NCBI GenBank assembly: GCA_964600595.1
Contig: CAZRKL010000079.1
Location: 1-12,039, forward strand
Direction of reading: 5' to 3'
DNA length: 12,039 nt
Origin: DAIOEK01 sp964600595
GTDB taxonomy: Bacteria; Chloroflexota; Anaerolineae; Anaerolineales; Anaerolineaceae
The notes beneath the pieces are model-generated. The model had not been told where the DNA came from. It did no database searches and saw only the letters and a list, made by a program, of their open reading frames with translations. How positions within the stretch are numbered: the stretch's first letter is position 1; each line of letters begins with the position of its first letter. Positions 5,874-12,039 of this stretch are shown here, in pieces. The position numbers and the translations under genes were made by a program.

Positions 5874-6959
5874 TCAGCATACATCCGGTTTTGGCATACC
5901 GGGTGTGACTTTATCTTTGAACATCCGTTTTTGCAGCCAGAACGCAACATTAACCAGACCGATCATCACCGGCACCTCAACCAGTGGACCGATGACAGCT
6001 GCAAAAGCTTCACCGGAACTGAGTCCGAACACAGCGACAGCCACCGCAATTGCCAGCTCAAAATTATTACTGGCTGCCGTAAAGGAGAGGGTGGTTGTTT
6101 GCTTGTAATCGGCACCCACCAGCTTTCCCAACACAAAACTGACCAGGAACATGATGACAAAGTAGAACAAGAGCGGGATGGCAATACGAACCACATCCAT
6201 CGGAATCTGAACGATCAGATTTCCTTTCAATGAAAACATGACGATAATGGTGAATAGGAGAGCGATCAGCGTAATGGGCGCAATCTTGGGGATGAAGGTT
6301 TTGTAGTACCAATCCTTCCCTTTCAATCTGGTCAAGACCATATTGGTGATGAAACCGGCAATGAATGGAATCCCCAGGTAGATAAAGACCGATTCGGCTA
6401 TCTGACCGATGCTGATCTGCACGATTAAGCCCTGCAAACCGAACCAGGTGGGCAAAACGGTAATAAAGACATAGGCGTACACACTGAAGAACAAAACCTG
6501 GAAGATGCTGTTGAAAGCCACCAGACCAGCAGCGTATTCGTTATCCCCTTTGGCGAGTTCATTCCAGACAATTACCATGGCTATGCAACGTGCCAGTCCG
6601 ATAAGGATCAGGCCGGTCATGTATTCAGGATAATCGCGCAGGAAGATGATTGCGAGTAAAAACATGAGGATGGGACCGATGATCCAGTTCTGGAGAAGGG
6701 ATAATCCGAGTACTTTCCAATTGCGGAATACTTTGCCCAACTCGTCATAATGAACTTTTGCAAGGGGCGGGTACATCATCAGAATTAAACCGATTGCTAT
6801 GGGAATATTGGTGGTGCCTATTGAAACCGACGTGTTAAACGCAGCCACTGCTTTAGGGAAGAGGTACCCGATCCCGACACCTACTGCCATCGCGAGAAAA
6901 ATCCAGAGGGTGAGAAAGCGGTCGAGGAAAGATAATTTTTGGGTTACAGATTTTTCCAT
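5874..6959 (-). CDS. acr3: Acr3-family arsenite efflux transporter
   Basis: The 361-aa protein with about ten transmembrane helices matches the ACR3 (bile/arsenite/riboflavin transporter) family. The key signature GLARCIAMVIVWN places the conserved thiolate at C125 in the fourth helix, and GPLVEVPVMIGL places the conserved acid at E328; these correspond to the essential Cys and Glu known from Alkaliphilus Acr3. The FTAASNNFELAIAVA block (293-307) is also characteristic. It exports As(III) from the cytoplasm using the proton-motive force. A ribosome site (GGAGAA) precedes the ATG and arsR-3 ends only 19 nt upstream, so the two are co-transcribed and derepressed by arsenite. The protein ends in a terminal cysteine (C361), whose significance is unclear. 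It is full length for the family. Confidence 0.96.
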   Translation of the reverse strand: MEKSVTQKLSFLDRFLTLWIFLAMAVGVGIGYLFPKAVAAFNTSVSIGTTNIPIAIGLILMMYPPLAKVHYDELGKVFRNWKVLGLSLLQNWIIGPILMFLLAIIFLRDYPEYMTGLILIGLARCIAMVIVWNELAKGDNEYAAGLVAFNSIFQVLFFSVYAYVFITVLPTWFGLQGLIVQISIGQIAESVFIYLGIPFIAGFITNMVLTRLKGKDWYYKTFIPKIAPITLIALLFTIIVMFSLKGNLIVQIPMDVVRIAIPLLFYFVIMFLVSFVLGKLVGADYKQTTTLSFTAASNNFELAIAVAVAVFGLSSGEAFAAVIGPLVEVPVMIGLVNVAFWLQKRMFKDKVTPGMPKPDVC

Positions 6960-6978
6960 TTTATTCTCCGAATTTATT

Positions 6979-7380
6979 TCAATTTGTCGTAATACGGGTT
7001 TTTATGACTTTCATACAGGAAAACTCTGGGTCGATTCCCGGATTACAAATAGGGCAGGGACAGTCTTGAACGGGTGAAGCTGAATACTTTTTCAATTCAT
7101 CCACCGATGAGCCGACAGCTTTACTGAGCTGAATGGCTGCCTCGTACAACGCGGGATTTACCAGGCTGTAGAAAATATTTCTTCCGATCCTTTTTGCGGT
7201 TACCAGACCGGAATCGCGTAGCACCATCAGATGCTGTGAAATGGTTGCCTGACGAAAACCCAGAACCGCTTCCATATGACAGACACAGGCTTCCCCGGTT
7301 GCGATGATCATAATAATCTGCACCCGAATGGGCTGCCCCAACAGCTTGAAAACTTCCGGCGGTGATATATTCGTCTGCAT
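6979..7380 (-). CDS. arsR: ArsR-family repressor of the acr3 operon (arsR-3)
   Basis: The 133-aa winged-helix repressor is paralogous to the ArsR at 2490-2894: VFKLLGQPIRVQIIMII (10-26), ACVCHMEAVLGFRQATISQH (31-50), VLRDSGLV (53-60). The metalloid site C32-V-C34-H is present, plus a tail C107-P-C109-P-I-C112 and C122. As(III)/Sb(III) sensing is the expected role, releasing the operator and turning on acr3, which lies 19 nt downstream. The ATG falls inside the operator and at the predicted transcript start, with no Shine-Dalgarno sequence, so translation is probably leaderless. Alternative internal starts would remove the first DNA-binding domain helix, so this start is kept. It diverges from the CoA-binding gene across 133 bp. 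Confidence 0.93.
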   Translation of the reverse strand: MQTNISPPEVFKLLGQPIRVQIIMIIATGEACVCHMEAVLGFRQATISQHLMVLRDSGLVTAKRIGRNIFYSLVNPALYEAAIQLSKAVGSSVDELKKYSASPVQDCPCPICNPGIDPEFSCMKVIKTRITTN

Positions 7381-7388
7381 GAATATAT
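7365..7388. promoter_or_regulatory. Operator over the arsR-3 start: ATATATTC-N8-GAATATAT
   Basis: The perfect 8-bp arms (7365-7372 and 7381-7388) enclose 8 bp that include the arsR-3 start codon. The inner half-sites and spacing equal those at 2472-2491 and 3191-3210. Relative to the -10, its position is nearly the same as at arsR-2. Confidence 0.8.
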
Positions 7389-7414
7389 TGTATGAAAGTG
7401 AAAATAATTGTCAA
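7387..7414 (-). promoter_or_regulatory. Sigma70-type promoter of arsR-3/acr3 (TTGACA-N16-TACAAT)
   Basis: Minus-strand TTGACA (7414-7409) and TACAAT (7392-7387) are separated by 16 bp, the same spacing as at arsR-1 and arsR-2. The start point is predicted at about 7380, the A of the arsR-3 ATG, which makes a leaderless mRNA likely. Confidence 0.75.
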
Positions 7415-7439
7415 TATCCTTTTGGGGTTGTGGGGATTG

Positions 7440-7470
7440 TTGAAACTTTCGGGATATTTTTCCGTATAAT
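7440..7470 (+). promoter_or_regulatory. Putative promoter of the CoA-binding gene
   Basis: A perfect -10 TATAAT (7465-7470) lies 44 nt before the start codon. The best -35 is TTGAAA (7440-7445) at a long 19-bp spacing. Downstream, ATAATTG (7466-7472) and CAATTAT (7489-7495) are complementary and could form a leader hairpin. Confidence 0.5.
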
Positions 7471-7513
7471 TGAATGTGTTAAATAATGCAATTATTGCTC
7501 AAGAGGATAGAGA

Positions 7514-7954
7514 ATGAACCAGAAAATTCAGGAATTTGTAGAAGCAAAGAGACTCGCGGTGGTTGGAGTCTCCCGTTCGGAACAGAAATTCGGTACAGCG
7601 ATTTATACCGAATTGAAGGAACGCGGATTTGAGGTTTTTGGGGTTAATCCGCAATTGGATCAGATCAAAGGCGACAAGTGCTACGCTTCATTAAATGAAC
7701 TCGCTGGCAAGGTGGATGGGGTGGTCATCTGCGTACCTCCGGCAAAAGCAGCCCAGGTCTTACGTGATGCAGCCGCCGCTGGAATAAAGAACATCTGGCT
7801 GCAGCAGGGTGCGCAATCGGTAGATACTACCAAAGTTTCAAAAGAACTGGGTCTCAGCCCGATTGAGGGAAAGTGCATTTTGATGTATGCCGGCGAAGTG
7901 AAATCAGTACACGCTTTTCATAAGTTCTTCGCCAAACTGTTCGGTCAGTATTAA
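7514..7954 (+). CDS. CoA-binding-domain (YccU-like) protein
   Basis: The 146-aa protein is a single CoA_binding_2 (PF13380) Rossmann-type domain: LAVVGVSRSEQKFGTAIYTE near the N-terminus (the nucleotide-binding glycine turn), then GFEVFGVNPQ, VDGVVICVPPAKA and IKNIWLQQGAQS. Family members of this size bind CoA in crystal structures, but their cellular role is not settled; some may act in acyl-CoA or thiol regulation. AGAGGA (7502-7507) lies 6 nt before the ATG and fixes the start. It has its own -10 element and a strong terminator, so it is a single-gene unit. Its neighbours are an arsR/acr3 operon on one side and a flavodoxin-like gene on the other; no functional tie to arsenic is visible. 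Confidence 0.9.
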   Translation: MNQKIQEFVEAKRLAVVGVSRSEQKFGTAIYTELKERGFEVFGVNPQLDQIKGDKCYASLNELAGKVDGVVICVPPAKAAQVLRDAAAAGIKNIWLQQGAQSVDTTKVSKELGLSPIEGKCILMYAGEVKSVHAFHKFFAKLFGQY

Positions 7955-7960
7955 ATAATC

Positions 7961-7975
7961 CGACCTGCATGGTCG
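7961..7975 (+). other. Small hairpin before the main terminator
   Basis: CGACC (7961-7965) pairs with GGTCG (7971-7975) around TGCAT. It lies between the CoA-binding gene stop and the stronger terminator and has no U-tract of its own. Confidence 0.35.
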
Positions 7976-7979
7976 TGAT

Positions 7980-8026
7980 GAACGCAGTTGTCCTGAACCT
8001 TAACTGCGTTCTATTATTTTGTTTGC
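7980..8026 (+). terminator. Rho-independent terminator of the CoA-binding gene
   Basis: A perfect 10-bp stem (GAACGCAGTT 7980-7989 with AACTGCGTTC 8002-8011) and 12-nt loop are followed by the T-rich run TATTATTTTGTTT. It also leaves little room for a promoter for the flavodoxin gene starting at 8046, so that gene may rely partly on read-through. Confidence 0.85.
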
Positions 8027-8045
8027 TTGAAAGAATGGGTGCAAT

Positions 8046-8630
8046 ATGAGCAAGGTATTAATTACATACTCGACCAATTCGGGCTCCACCGGAGAAGTGG
8101 CAGAAGAGATCGGCAAGATTTTATTACAAGATGGGCATACCGTGGCGGTTAAAGCAGAGCGTGATGTGACCAGCCTGGAGGAATTTGATTCTGTTGTAAT
8201 AGGTGCCCCGATGATCTTTGGCTGGCACGCGGCGACCCGTTCATTCATCCGTAAAAACCGCGCAGCCCTGTCTACAAAAAAGGTGGCATTCTTTTCCTGC
8301 GCGATGCGCCTGACGAAAGTTCCCGGTGAGCGCCTGCCTGATGTGAATGTGGCGCTGGATACATCGTTAGCATCTGAACCTGTAAGAAACGGCAGCCTGA
8401 ACCTGAAAGAGCGCTTCACCACCCTCGGGTACTACCTCAAACCGATGCTCCAGGCAGCACCAGAGGTTAAGCCTGTAAGTATTGCTTTTTTCAATGGCAA
8501 GCTTGAAATGTTCCGATTAAAGTGGTGGCAGGCTGCCTTTGTTATGATCGTTGTTCAGGGTGTGCCGGGGGATTATCGGGATTGGGATTTCATTGGCAGC
8601 TGGACAAAAGAAATCTCCAGGCAGTTGTAG
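8046..8630 (+). CDS. Flavodoxin-domain protein (HemG-like / Flavodoxin_5)
   Basis: The 194-aa product begins MSKVLITYSTNSGSTGEVAE, with the FMN phosphate-binding loop STNSGSTG at residues 9-16, followed by the flavodoxin core (DSVVIGAPMIFGWHAATRSF, KVAFFSCAM). The length and C-terminal region (KLEMFRLKWWQAAFVM, VPGDYRDWDFIGSW) fit the Flavodoxin_5 group, which includes HemG-type protoporphyrinogen oxidases and many uncharacterised members. It should be a soluble FMN protein with a redox role. The ribosome site is weak (GAAAG, 12 nt upstream), and the preceding terminator ends about 20 nt before the start. No haem genes are nearby, so a HemG role is not supported by context. Confidence 0.87.
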   Translation: MSKVLITYSTNSGSTGEVAEEIGKILLQDGHTVAVKAERDVTSLEEFDSVVIGAPMIFGWHAATRSFIRKNRAALSTKKVAFFSCAMRLTKVPGERLPDVNVALDTSLASEPVRNGSLNLKERFTTLGYYLKPMLQAAPEVKPVSIAFFNGKLEMFRLKWWQAAFVMIVVQGVPGDYRDWDFIGSWTKEISRQL

Positions 8631-8648
8631 AGAACTTCATTAATTAAG

Positions 8649-8680
8649 AAGAGGGAGCAGTTGATCGCTCCCTCTTTTAG
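8649..8680. terminator. Bidirectional terminator between convergent genes
   Basis: A perfect 10-bp stem (AAGAGGGAGC 8649-8658 with GCTCCCTCTT 8667-8676) has an 8-nt loop, with T-rich sequence after it on the plus strand (TTAGTTTT) and AAGAA/TTCTT on the other side. It abuts the stop codon of the minus-strand membrane gene and serves both units. Confidence 0.85.
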
Positions 8681-9489
8681 TTTTCTGAGAGCTGTCCGGT
8701 GACTCTACGCAAAACATCGACACGTGCGAGCAACCAGACAGTAAACCGGCGGACCTGCCAGAATGCCATCGATGCAATACCATGTGCCAATACTGAAAAC
8801 AGGGGAGGCACAGCCCGATTGTAGTATTGCCAGCATTCGCGGGAGGTTCCCCAATACTCGAGGAAGAATCCCAGGGATGCGCCCATGAGAAAAGTGACCA
8901 GGCTCAGACGGCGATCTTGTGGAATAAAGACCAGGACCACCACAGCCAGGTAAGCCAGAAGGGTGAACAGGTTGAAATTGCGGGGGATGATAAACAGGAA
9001 GAAGAGCCCCAGGAAGATAAGCATGGCTGTGAAGAAAGCGCGATTAATCCATTTCGATGGTATCCGACCAAACCAGGGACCAAAAAGGCGCGCCATCCGC
9101 TCAATGGAGACTGCAGCAATCGCCCAGGCGGGGATGATCCACAGGGGAGGGCGTTCGTTCGTGTAATATGCCCATAATTCGGAATTTGTCCCCCAGGCTT
9201 CGATGCACAATCCACCAGCCAGACCAATTAAAATGAGCAGACTATCCCGGCGGAGATCTGCGTTAATCATGATCATGGCAGACATGAAAAGGAATATTCC
9301 AATCAGCAGCCAGTCCATTTGCAGATACCACGGGTAGGCTGGATCGTAATACGCAAAATACTCTTCAACGAGCGGATACCAGACGATTATGATCAGAGCA
9401 ATAATAAAAATGAAACCACTGATGAGGATCCAGGATGAAGATGTCCAGCGAATAGGTATGCGGGATGGTGGATTGGTATCTGCTGACAT
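8677..9489 (-). CDS. Uncharacterised multi-spanning membrane protein with an internal duplication
   Basis: I do not recognise this 270-aa family. It has about eight hydrophobic segments and a short charged N-terminus. Two halves repeat at a constant offset of 114 residues: E97-A-W-G-T101, E104, W106-A-Y-Y109 and P114-P-L116 match E211-Y-W-G-T215, E218, W220-Q-Y-Y223 and P228-P-L230. The shared pattern E-x-W-G-T-x-x-E-x-W-x-Y-Y-x4-P-P-L lies at the end of one helix and in the following loop, so a pair of like sites facing the same membrane face is plausible. No enzyme or transporter signature is seen. It follows the two pentapeptide genes with a 37-bp gap, so it probably ends the yifB-pfkB-pentapeptide operon. 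The ribosome site is weak (AAAGAT). Confidence 0.8.
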   Translation of the reverse strand: MSADTNPPSRIPIRWTSSSWILISGFIFIIALIIIVWYPLVEEYFAYYDPAYPWYLQMDWLLIGIFLFMSAMIMINADLRRDSLLILIGLAGGLCIEAWGTNSELWAYYTNERPPLWIIPAWAIAAVSIERMARLFGPWFGRIPSKWINRAFFTAMLIFLGLFFLFIIPRNFNLFTLLAYLAVVVLVFIPQDRRLSLVTFLMGASLGFFLEYWGTSRECWQYYNRAVPPLFSVLAHGIASMAFWQVRRFTVWLLARVDVLRRVTGQLSEN

Positions 9490-9526
9490 GCTATCTTTTT
9501 TCGTGATGTTTGGTTATTCTTTAGTG

Positions 9527-9886
9527 CTAGCGTTGAAAATCTGCATTACGGTCGATCTTCGCGCCATCCAGATTAGCACCATAAAGAATTGTGTCTGTGA
9601 GAATGGCGGAGGTTAGATCTGCATTTCTCAAGTTGGCGCCCTTCAGGTTGGCTTCTTTGAGATTTGCGCCAGAAAAATTGCATCCCTGTAAATTGGCTTC
9701 TTCCATGCGAGAACTGCGCAGGTAGGCACCACTCAGGTTTGCATCGCTCAAATTGGCACGGGTAAGATCGGCATTTGAGAAGTTCAGGTTTGCCAGCTCC
9801 AATCCGCTGAGATTCACACCTGCAAGTCGGGGATGGTCACTGATGGCTAATATCTTGATGATTTCTTCACGGCTGAGGTCCGGCAT
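9527..9886 (-). CDS. Pentapeptide-repeat protein 2
   Basis: The start chosen is the ATG at 9886, because AGGAGG (9897-9892) lies 5 nt upstream; a longer reading from 9910 would add 8 residues. The 119-aa protein has an N-cap (SREEIIKILA) and then an unbroken 5-residue phase with Leu, Phe, Met or Ile at the centre of every repeat from L26 to I111 (18 repeats), for example ADLTRANLSDANLSGAYL. Such runs fold as a right-handed square beta-helix (about four repeats per turn). Known members include DNA-gyrase protectors, but most have no known job. It overlaps the stop of pentapeptide gene 1 by 20 nt and shares that protein's N-cap length, pointing to a tandem duplication. Confidence 0.9.
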   Translation of the reverse strand: MPDLSREEIIKILAISDHPRLAGVNLSGLELANLNFSNADLTRANLSDANLSGAYLRSSRMEEANLQGCNFSGANLKEANLKGANLRNADLTSAILTDTILYGANLDGAKIDRNADFQR

Positions 9887-10382
9887 CTTTTCCTCCTGAG
9901 ATCTGTTCATTTACCATTCCATCAGGCATGACCGTACCAAACAGGGATTTTGCCCTGAGGATGAGGTGATCGGGTGCGTTCGTACCAGTAAGGTTGGCAT
10001 TGGTTAGATTGGCGTTGGTGAGATCAACGGCGCCCATATTGGCATCGAGCAGGTTGGTTTCTGATAGGTTGGCATCGGTGAGATCGGCTTCTGCCAGATT
10101 GACTTCACGCAGGTCTGCCCGGCGCAGGTCTGCGCCACGCAAATAAGCGCGGCGTAAATCCGCTCCAACCAGGATGACATCCTGCATATTGGCGCCTCCC
10201 AGATTGGCTCCGACAAGATTGGCACCCTGAAGGTTGCATTTGTGCAAGTCTGCTGTGGTTAGAGTAGCCCCCTGGAAATTCGCCCCGCGTAAATCGACCT
10301 CACTCAGGTCCACTTTACTCAACCATAAAGGCTTAACCCCGTTCAGGAGCATATAAATTTCATAGCGAGTGAATTCAGCCAT
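9867..10382 (-). CDS. Pentapeptide-repeat protein 1
   Basis: The 171-aa protein has an N-cap (FTRYEIYMLLNGVKPLW) followed by 22 in-phase pentapeptides with the centre residue at 26, 31, 36 and so on to 131 (for example LVGADLRRAYLRGADLRRAD), with no break. A tail with KSLFGTVMPDGMV follows; a TxMPDG-like tail is common in pentapeptide proteins. The fold should be a right-handed beta-helix of about five and a half turns. GGAGAA lies 4 nt before the ATG. It is encoded 45 bp after the sugar kinase and overlaps its shorter paralogue by 20 nt. No signal peptide or transmembrane helix is seen, so it should be cytoplasmic; function unknown. Confidence 0.92.
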   Translation of the reverse strand: MAEFTRYEIYMLLNGVKPLWLSKVDLSEVDLRGANFQGATLTTADLHKCNLQGANLVGANLGGANMQDVILVGADLRRAYLRGADLRRADLREVNLAEADLTDANLSETNLLDANMGAVDLTNANLTNANLTGTNAPDHLILRAKSLFGTVMPDGMVNEQISGGKDAGPQP

Positions 10383-10427
10383 ACGATTCTCCAGTTTTAT
10401 GTCTTTTCAACAATTTGATTATATACA

Positions 10428-11360
10428 TTATTCGTGCCGGGCTGATAAAGTTTGGATTAATTTTTCAGTTTCGGATAAATCAGGTAAACCGGCTCTGCCT
10501 CCCAGTGTCTGGGCATTTATCGCACCTACAGCTGATGCCAATCGGACAGAGTCCTCCAGCGTGTAACCACGGCTTTGCCCAAATAAAAAGGCGCCGTGAA
10601 AACTATCGCCACATCCGGTAGTGTCGATGATCATCCGGGCAGGGAAGGCAGGTTGATGAAAGCAGTTACCTCCGGCGGCGCAAAACCAACTGCCATCCTC
10701 TCCGAACGTAACACCTGCGATTTTCACACCCAGTTCAAGCATTCCTGCGAGCATATCTTGCGGGGAGTGTTTTTTTGTCAAATTTCTTGCATATTCCTGG
10801 GCGCAAATGAGAATATCGACTTGTTGGAGGATTTCGGTATCATCTTCCTTATATAAACCGGCTCCACCATCAAAACTGATCAACCCGTGATGGCTTTCCA
10901 CCCGTTCGATTGCTTTCAAGACCAGACCGGGATATGTTCCAGTCACGTGCAAAATTTTGCAGTGATCCAGGGATTGGTTTACATTTTCAGTCAGAACAGG
11001 TTCGGGAGTATCCCCGCGGGCATTAATGATAGCCCGTTTGCCCGAGCCGGATTCCACGAGCAATACTGATTGGGTGGAGATTTTCCCGGGTATCACCTGA
11101 AGCAATCTTGTCGTAACACCCTGCTGTTCAAATTGCTCCAGAATTATTTTCCCCCGCCAGTCGTCTCCGATGCAATCGATCACCCCAACCGACGCTCCCA
11201 ACCGGGCAGCAGCCGCGGCGGCTGTGGCGATTGGACCGCCACCCTGAATACTTGAATCAATCACCCGGATGAGGTCATCACCACAGGGAAAGTGATCGAC
11301 CAGGCTGAGGATATCCACGGTGCAGCGACCCAGACAGATGATTTCATTCCAGGATGACAT
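10428..11360 (-). CDS. PfkB/ribokinase-family sugar kinase
   Basis: The 310-aa protein has the family hallmarks: an N-terminal glycine motif QGGGPIATAAAAAARLG (39-55) and the C-terminal signature DTTGCGDSFHGAF (246-258), where D252 is the expected catalytic base and the GxGD turn is the anion hole. VTFGEDGSW (217-225) precedes it as in other members. It should phosphorylate a sugar or nucleoside hydroxyl with ATP; the exact substrate cannot be read from sequence, and ribose, fructose, adenosine and aminosugar kinases are all possible. GAGGAAA before the ATG supports the start. It lies 12 nt after yifB, so the two are probably co-transcribed. No sugar-uptake genes are adjacent. Confidence 0.92.
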   Translation of the reverse strand: MSSWNEIICLGRCTVDILSLVDHFPCGDDLIRVIDSSIQGGGPIATAAAAAARLGASVGVIDCIGDDWRGKIILEQFEQQGVTTRLLQVIPGKISTQSVLLVESGSGKRAIINARGDTPEPVLTENVNQSLDHCKILHVTGTYPGLVLKAIERVESHHGLISFDGGAGLYKEDDTEILQQVDILICAQEYARNLTKKHSPQDMLAGMLELGVKIAGVTFGEDGSWFCAAGGNCFHQPAFPARMIIDTTGCGDSFHGAFLFGQSRGYTLEDSVRLASAVGAINAQTLGGRAGLPDLSETEKLIQTLSARHE

Positions 11361-11372
11361 GGTTTCCTCGGG

Positions 11373-12039
11373 TTAATTGGTAAGCGAATCCAGACGCGGG
11401 CGGTACTGCAGCGCCTCAGCCAGATGTACGGGAGTTATCGATTCTGATTTGGCGAGGTCGGCAATGGTTCGCGCAAGCTTGAGAATTCGATGGTGGGCGC
11501 GTGCTGAAAGCTGCATCTGCACAGAAGCAGCCTTAAGAAGATTGGTACCCGTATCATCGAGGGAGCAGTACTTTCTGATTTCTGCCGGGTGCATTTCGCT
11601 ATTACAGGCAACCTGGGTTCCTTCAAAGCGGGTCCGTTGGATCTGGCGGGCAGCTTCCACACGCGCCTGGATGGCAGCGGAGGATTCGCCCACACGGTTG
11701 TCGTTCATCTTTTCAAATTCCACCCGCGGTACCTGAATGTGAATGTCGATGCGGTCGAGGATGGGACCTGATATGCGTTTTTGATATTTTGTGATGGTGG
11801 ATGATGAACATGTGCAGGGTTTGATCGGATCCCCATAGTAGCCGCAGGGGCATGGGTTCATCGCAGTTATGAGCTGAAAATTCGCCGGGAAGGTCAGGGT
11901 ACCCTGCGCGCGGCTGATGGTAACAAGTTTGTCCTCAATAGGCTGGCGCAGTACTTCCAACACCCGCGGACCGAACTCTGGTAGTTCATCGAGAAAGAGG
12001 ACGCCGCGGTGCGCGAGTGAAATCTCTCCGGGGTGGGGA
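11373..12039 (-). CDS. yifB: YifB/ComM-type magnesium-chelatase-like AAA+ ATPase, 5' end off the window
   Basis: The reading frame is open from the window edge to a stop at 11373, so about 222 C-terminal residues are seen. The first in-window stretch, GVLFLDELPEFGPRVLEVLR, is the Walker B region (FLDE). It is followed by AQGTLTFPANFQLITAMNPC (sensor region), a cysteine cluster CPCGYYGDPIKPCTC, and RISGPILDRIDIHIQVPRV with the arginine-bearing helix. The C-terminal Mg_chelatase_C domain ends in QLSARAHHRILKLARTIADL. In Haemophilus and Vibrio the homologue ComM is a hexameric helicase that aids branch migration in natural transformation; the family is widespread and often has no transformation link. 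The start codon lies beyond position 12039. It heads the minus-strand operon seen here. Confidence 0.95.
   Translation of the reverse strand, partial: PHPGEISLAHRGVLFLDELPEFGPRVLEVLRQPIEDKLVTISRAQGTLTFPANFQLITAMNPCPCGYYGDPIKPCTCSSSTITKYQKRISGPILDRIDIHIQVPRVEFEKMNDNRVGESSAAIQARVEAARQIQRTRFEGTQVACNSEMHPAEIRKYCSLDDTGTNLLKAASVQMQLSARAHHRILKLARTIADLAKSESITPVHLAEALQYRPRLDSLTN

Noticed and set aside
9291..9300. GGAATATTCC palindrome in the membrane protein gene
   Set aside because: It has no spacer, lies in coding sequence and is far from any promoter.
9611..10310. Repetitive short motifs that could look like a tandem DNA repeat or CRISPR-like array
   Set aside because: The period is 15 bp and exactly in frame with pentapeptide repeats; there are no conserved repeats with unique spacers.
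10791..10816. ATATTC and GAATAT inside the pfkB gene
   Set aside because: The spacing is 14 bp rather than 8 and it lies in coding sequence; likely chance.

Overview
The window looks like a chromosomal stretch from an environmental bacterium, most plausibly a Chloroflexota (Anaerolineae-type) genome. This placement is a guess from the gene mix and moderate GC content; there is no rRNA or other marker. No tRNA, rRNA, insertion sequence or CRISPR array is visible. Most genes are intact. The two end genes run off the window: an ArsR regulator at the left edge and a YifB/ComM ATPase at the right edge.

Layout. Positions 1-7380 form an arsenic/metalloid-type gene island with three ArsR-family repressors. 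(i) arsR-1 (minus, 3' end off the window) faces a two-gene plus-strand unit across 281 bp: a two-CBS-domain protein, translationally coupled to an ArsB/NhaD-type ion transporter. (ii) arsR-2 is followed by a small CxxC thioredoxin-fold protein and a terminator, then a separately promoted ArsP-type (PF03773) permease. (iii) On the minus strand arsR-3, acr3 (arsenite efflux) and an AbrB-domain/radical-SAM/SPASM-like enzyme form one unit, converging on the permease with an 11-bp gap. Positions 7514-8630 hold a CoA-binding-fold protein and a flavodoxin-like protein, each followed by a strong hairpin terminator. Positions 8677-12039 (minus) read as one likely operon: yifB, a PfkB-family sugar kinase, two tandem pentapeptide-repeat proteins and an eight-or-so-helix membrane protein with an internal duplication.

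How the genes fit together. arsR-2, arsR-3 and the permease each carry the same inverted repeat, ATATTC-N8-GAATAT, beside or over the promoter or start codon. ArsR-2 and ArsR-3 are clear paralogues (CVCH in the recognition region, CPCPxC near the C-terminus). This points to one shared regulon joining the thiol protein, the permease, Acr3 and the radical SAM enzyme. arsR-1 has its own 24-bp operator with the same 6-8-6 spacing but different half-sites, and a perfect TTGACA-N16-TATAAT promoter is embedded in it. The three arsR starts lack Shine-Dalgarno sequences and lie 0 to about 12 nt from the predicted transcript starts, so leaderless or near-leaderless translation is likely.

The most unusual items are the AbrB-radical-SAM fusion in an arsenic operon, the shared operator set, the duplicated membrane protein with two EaWGT-WxYY-PPL motifs, and the paired pentapeptide genes.
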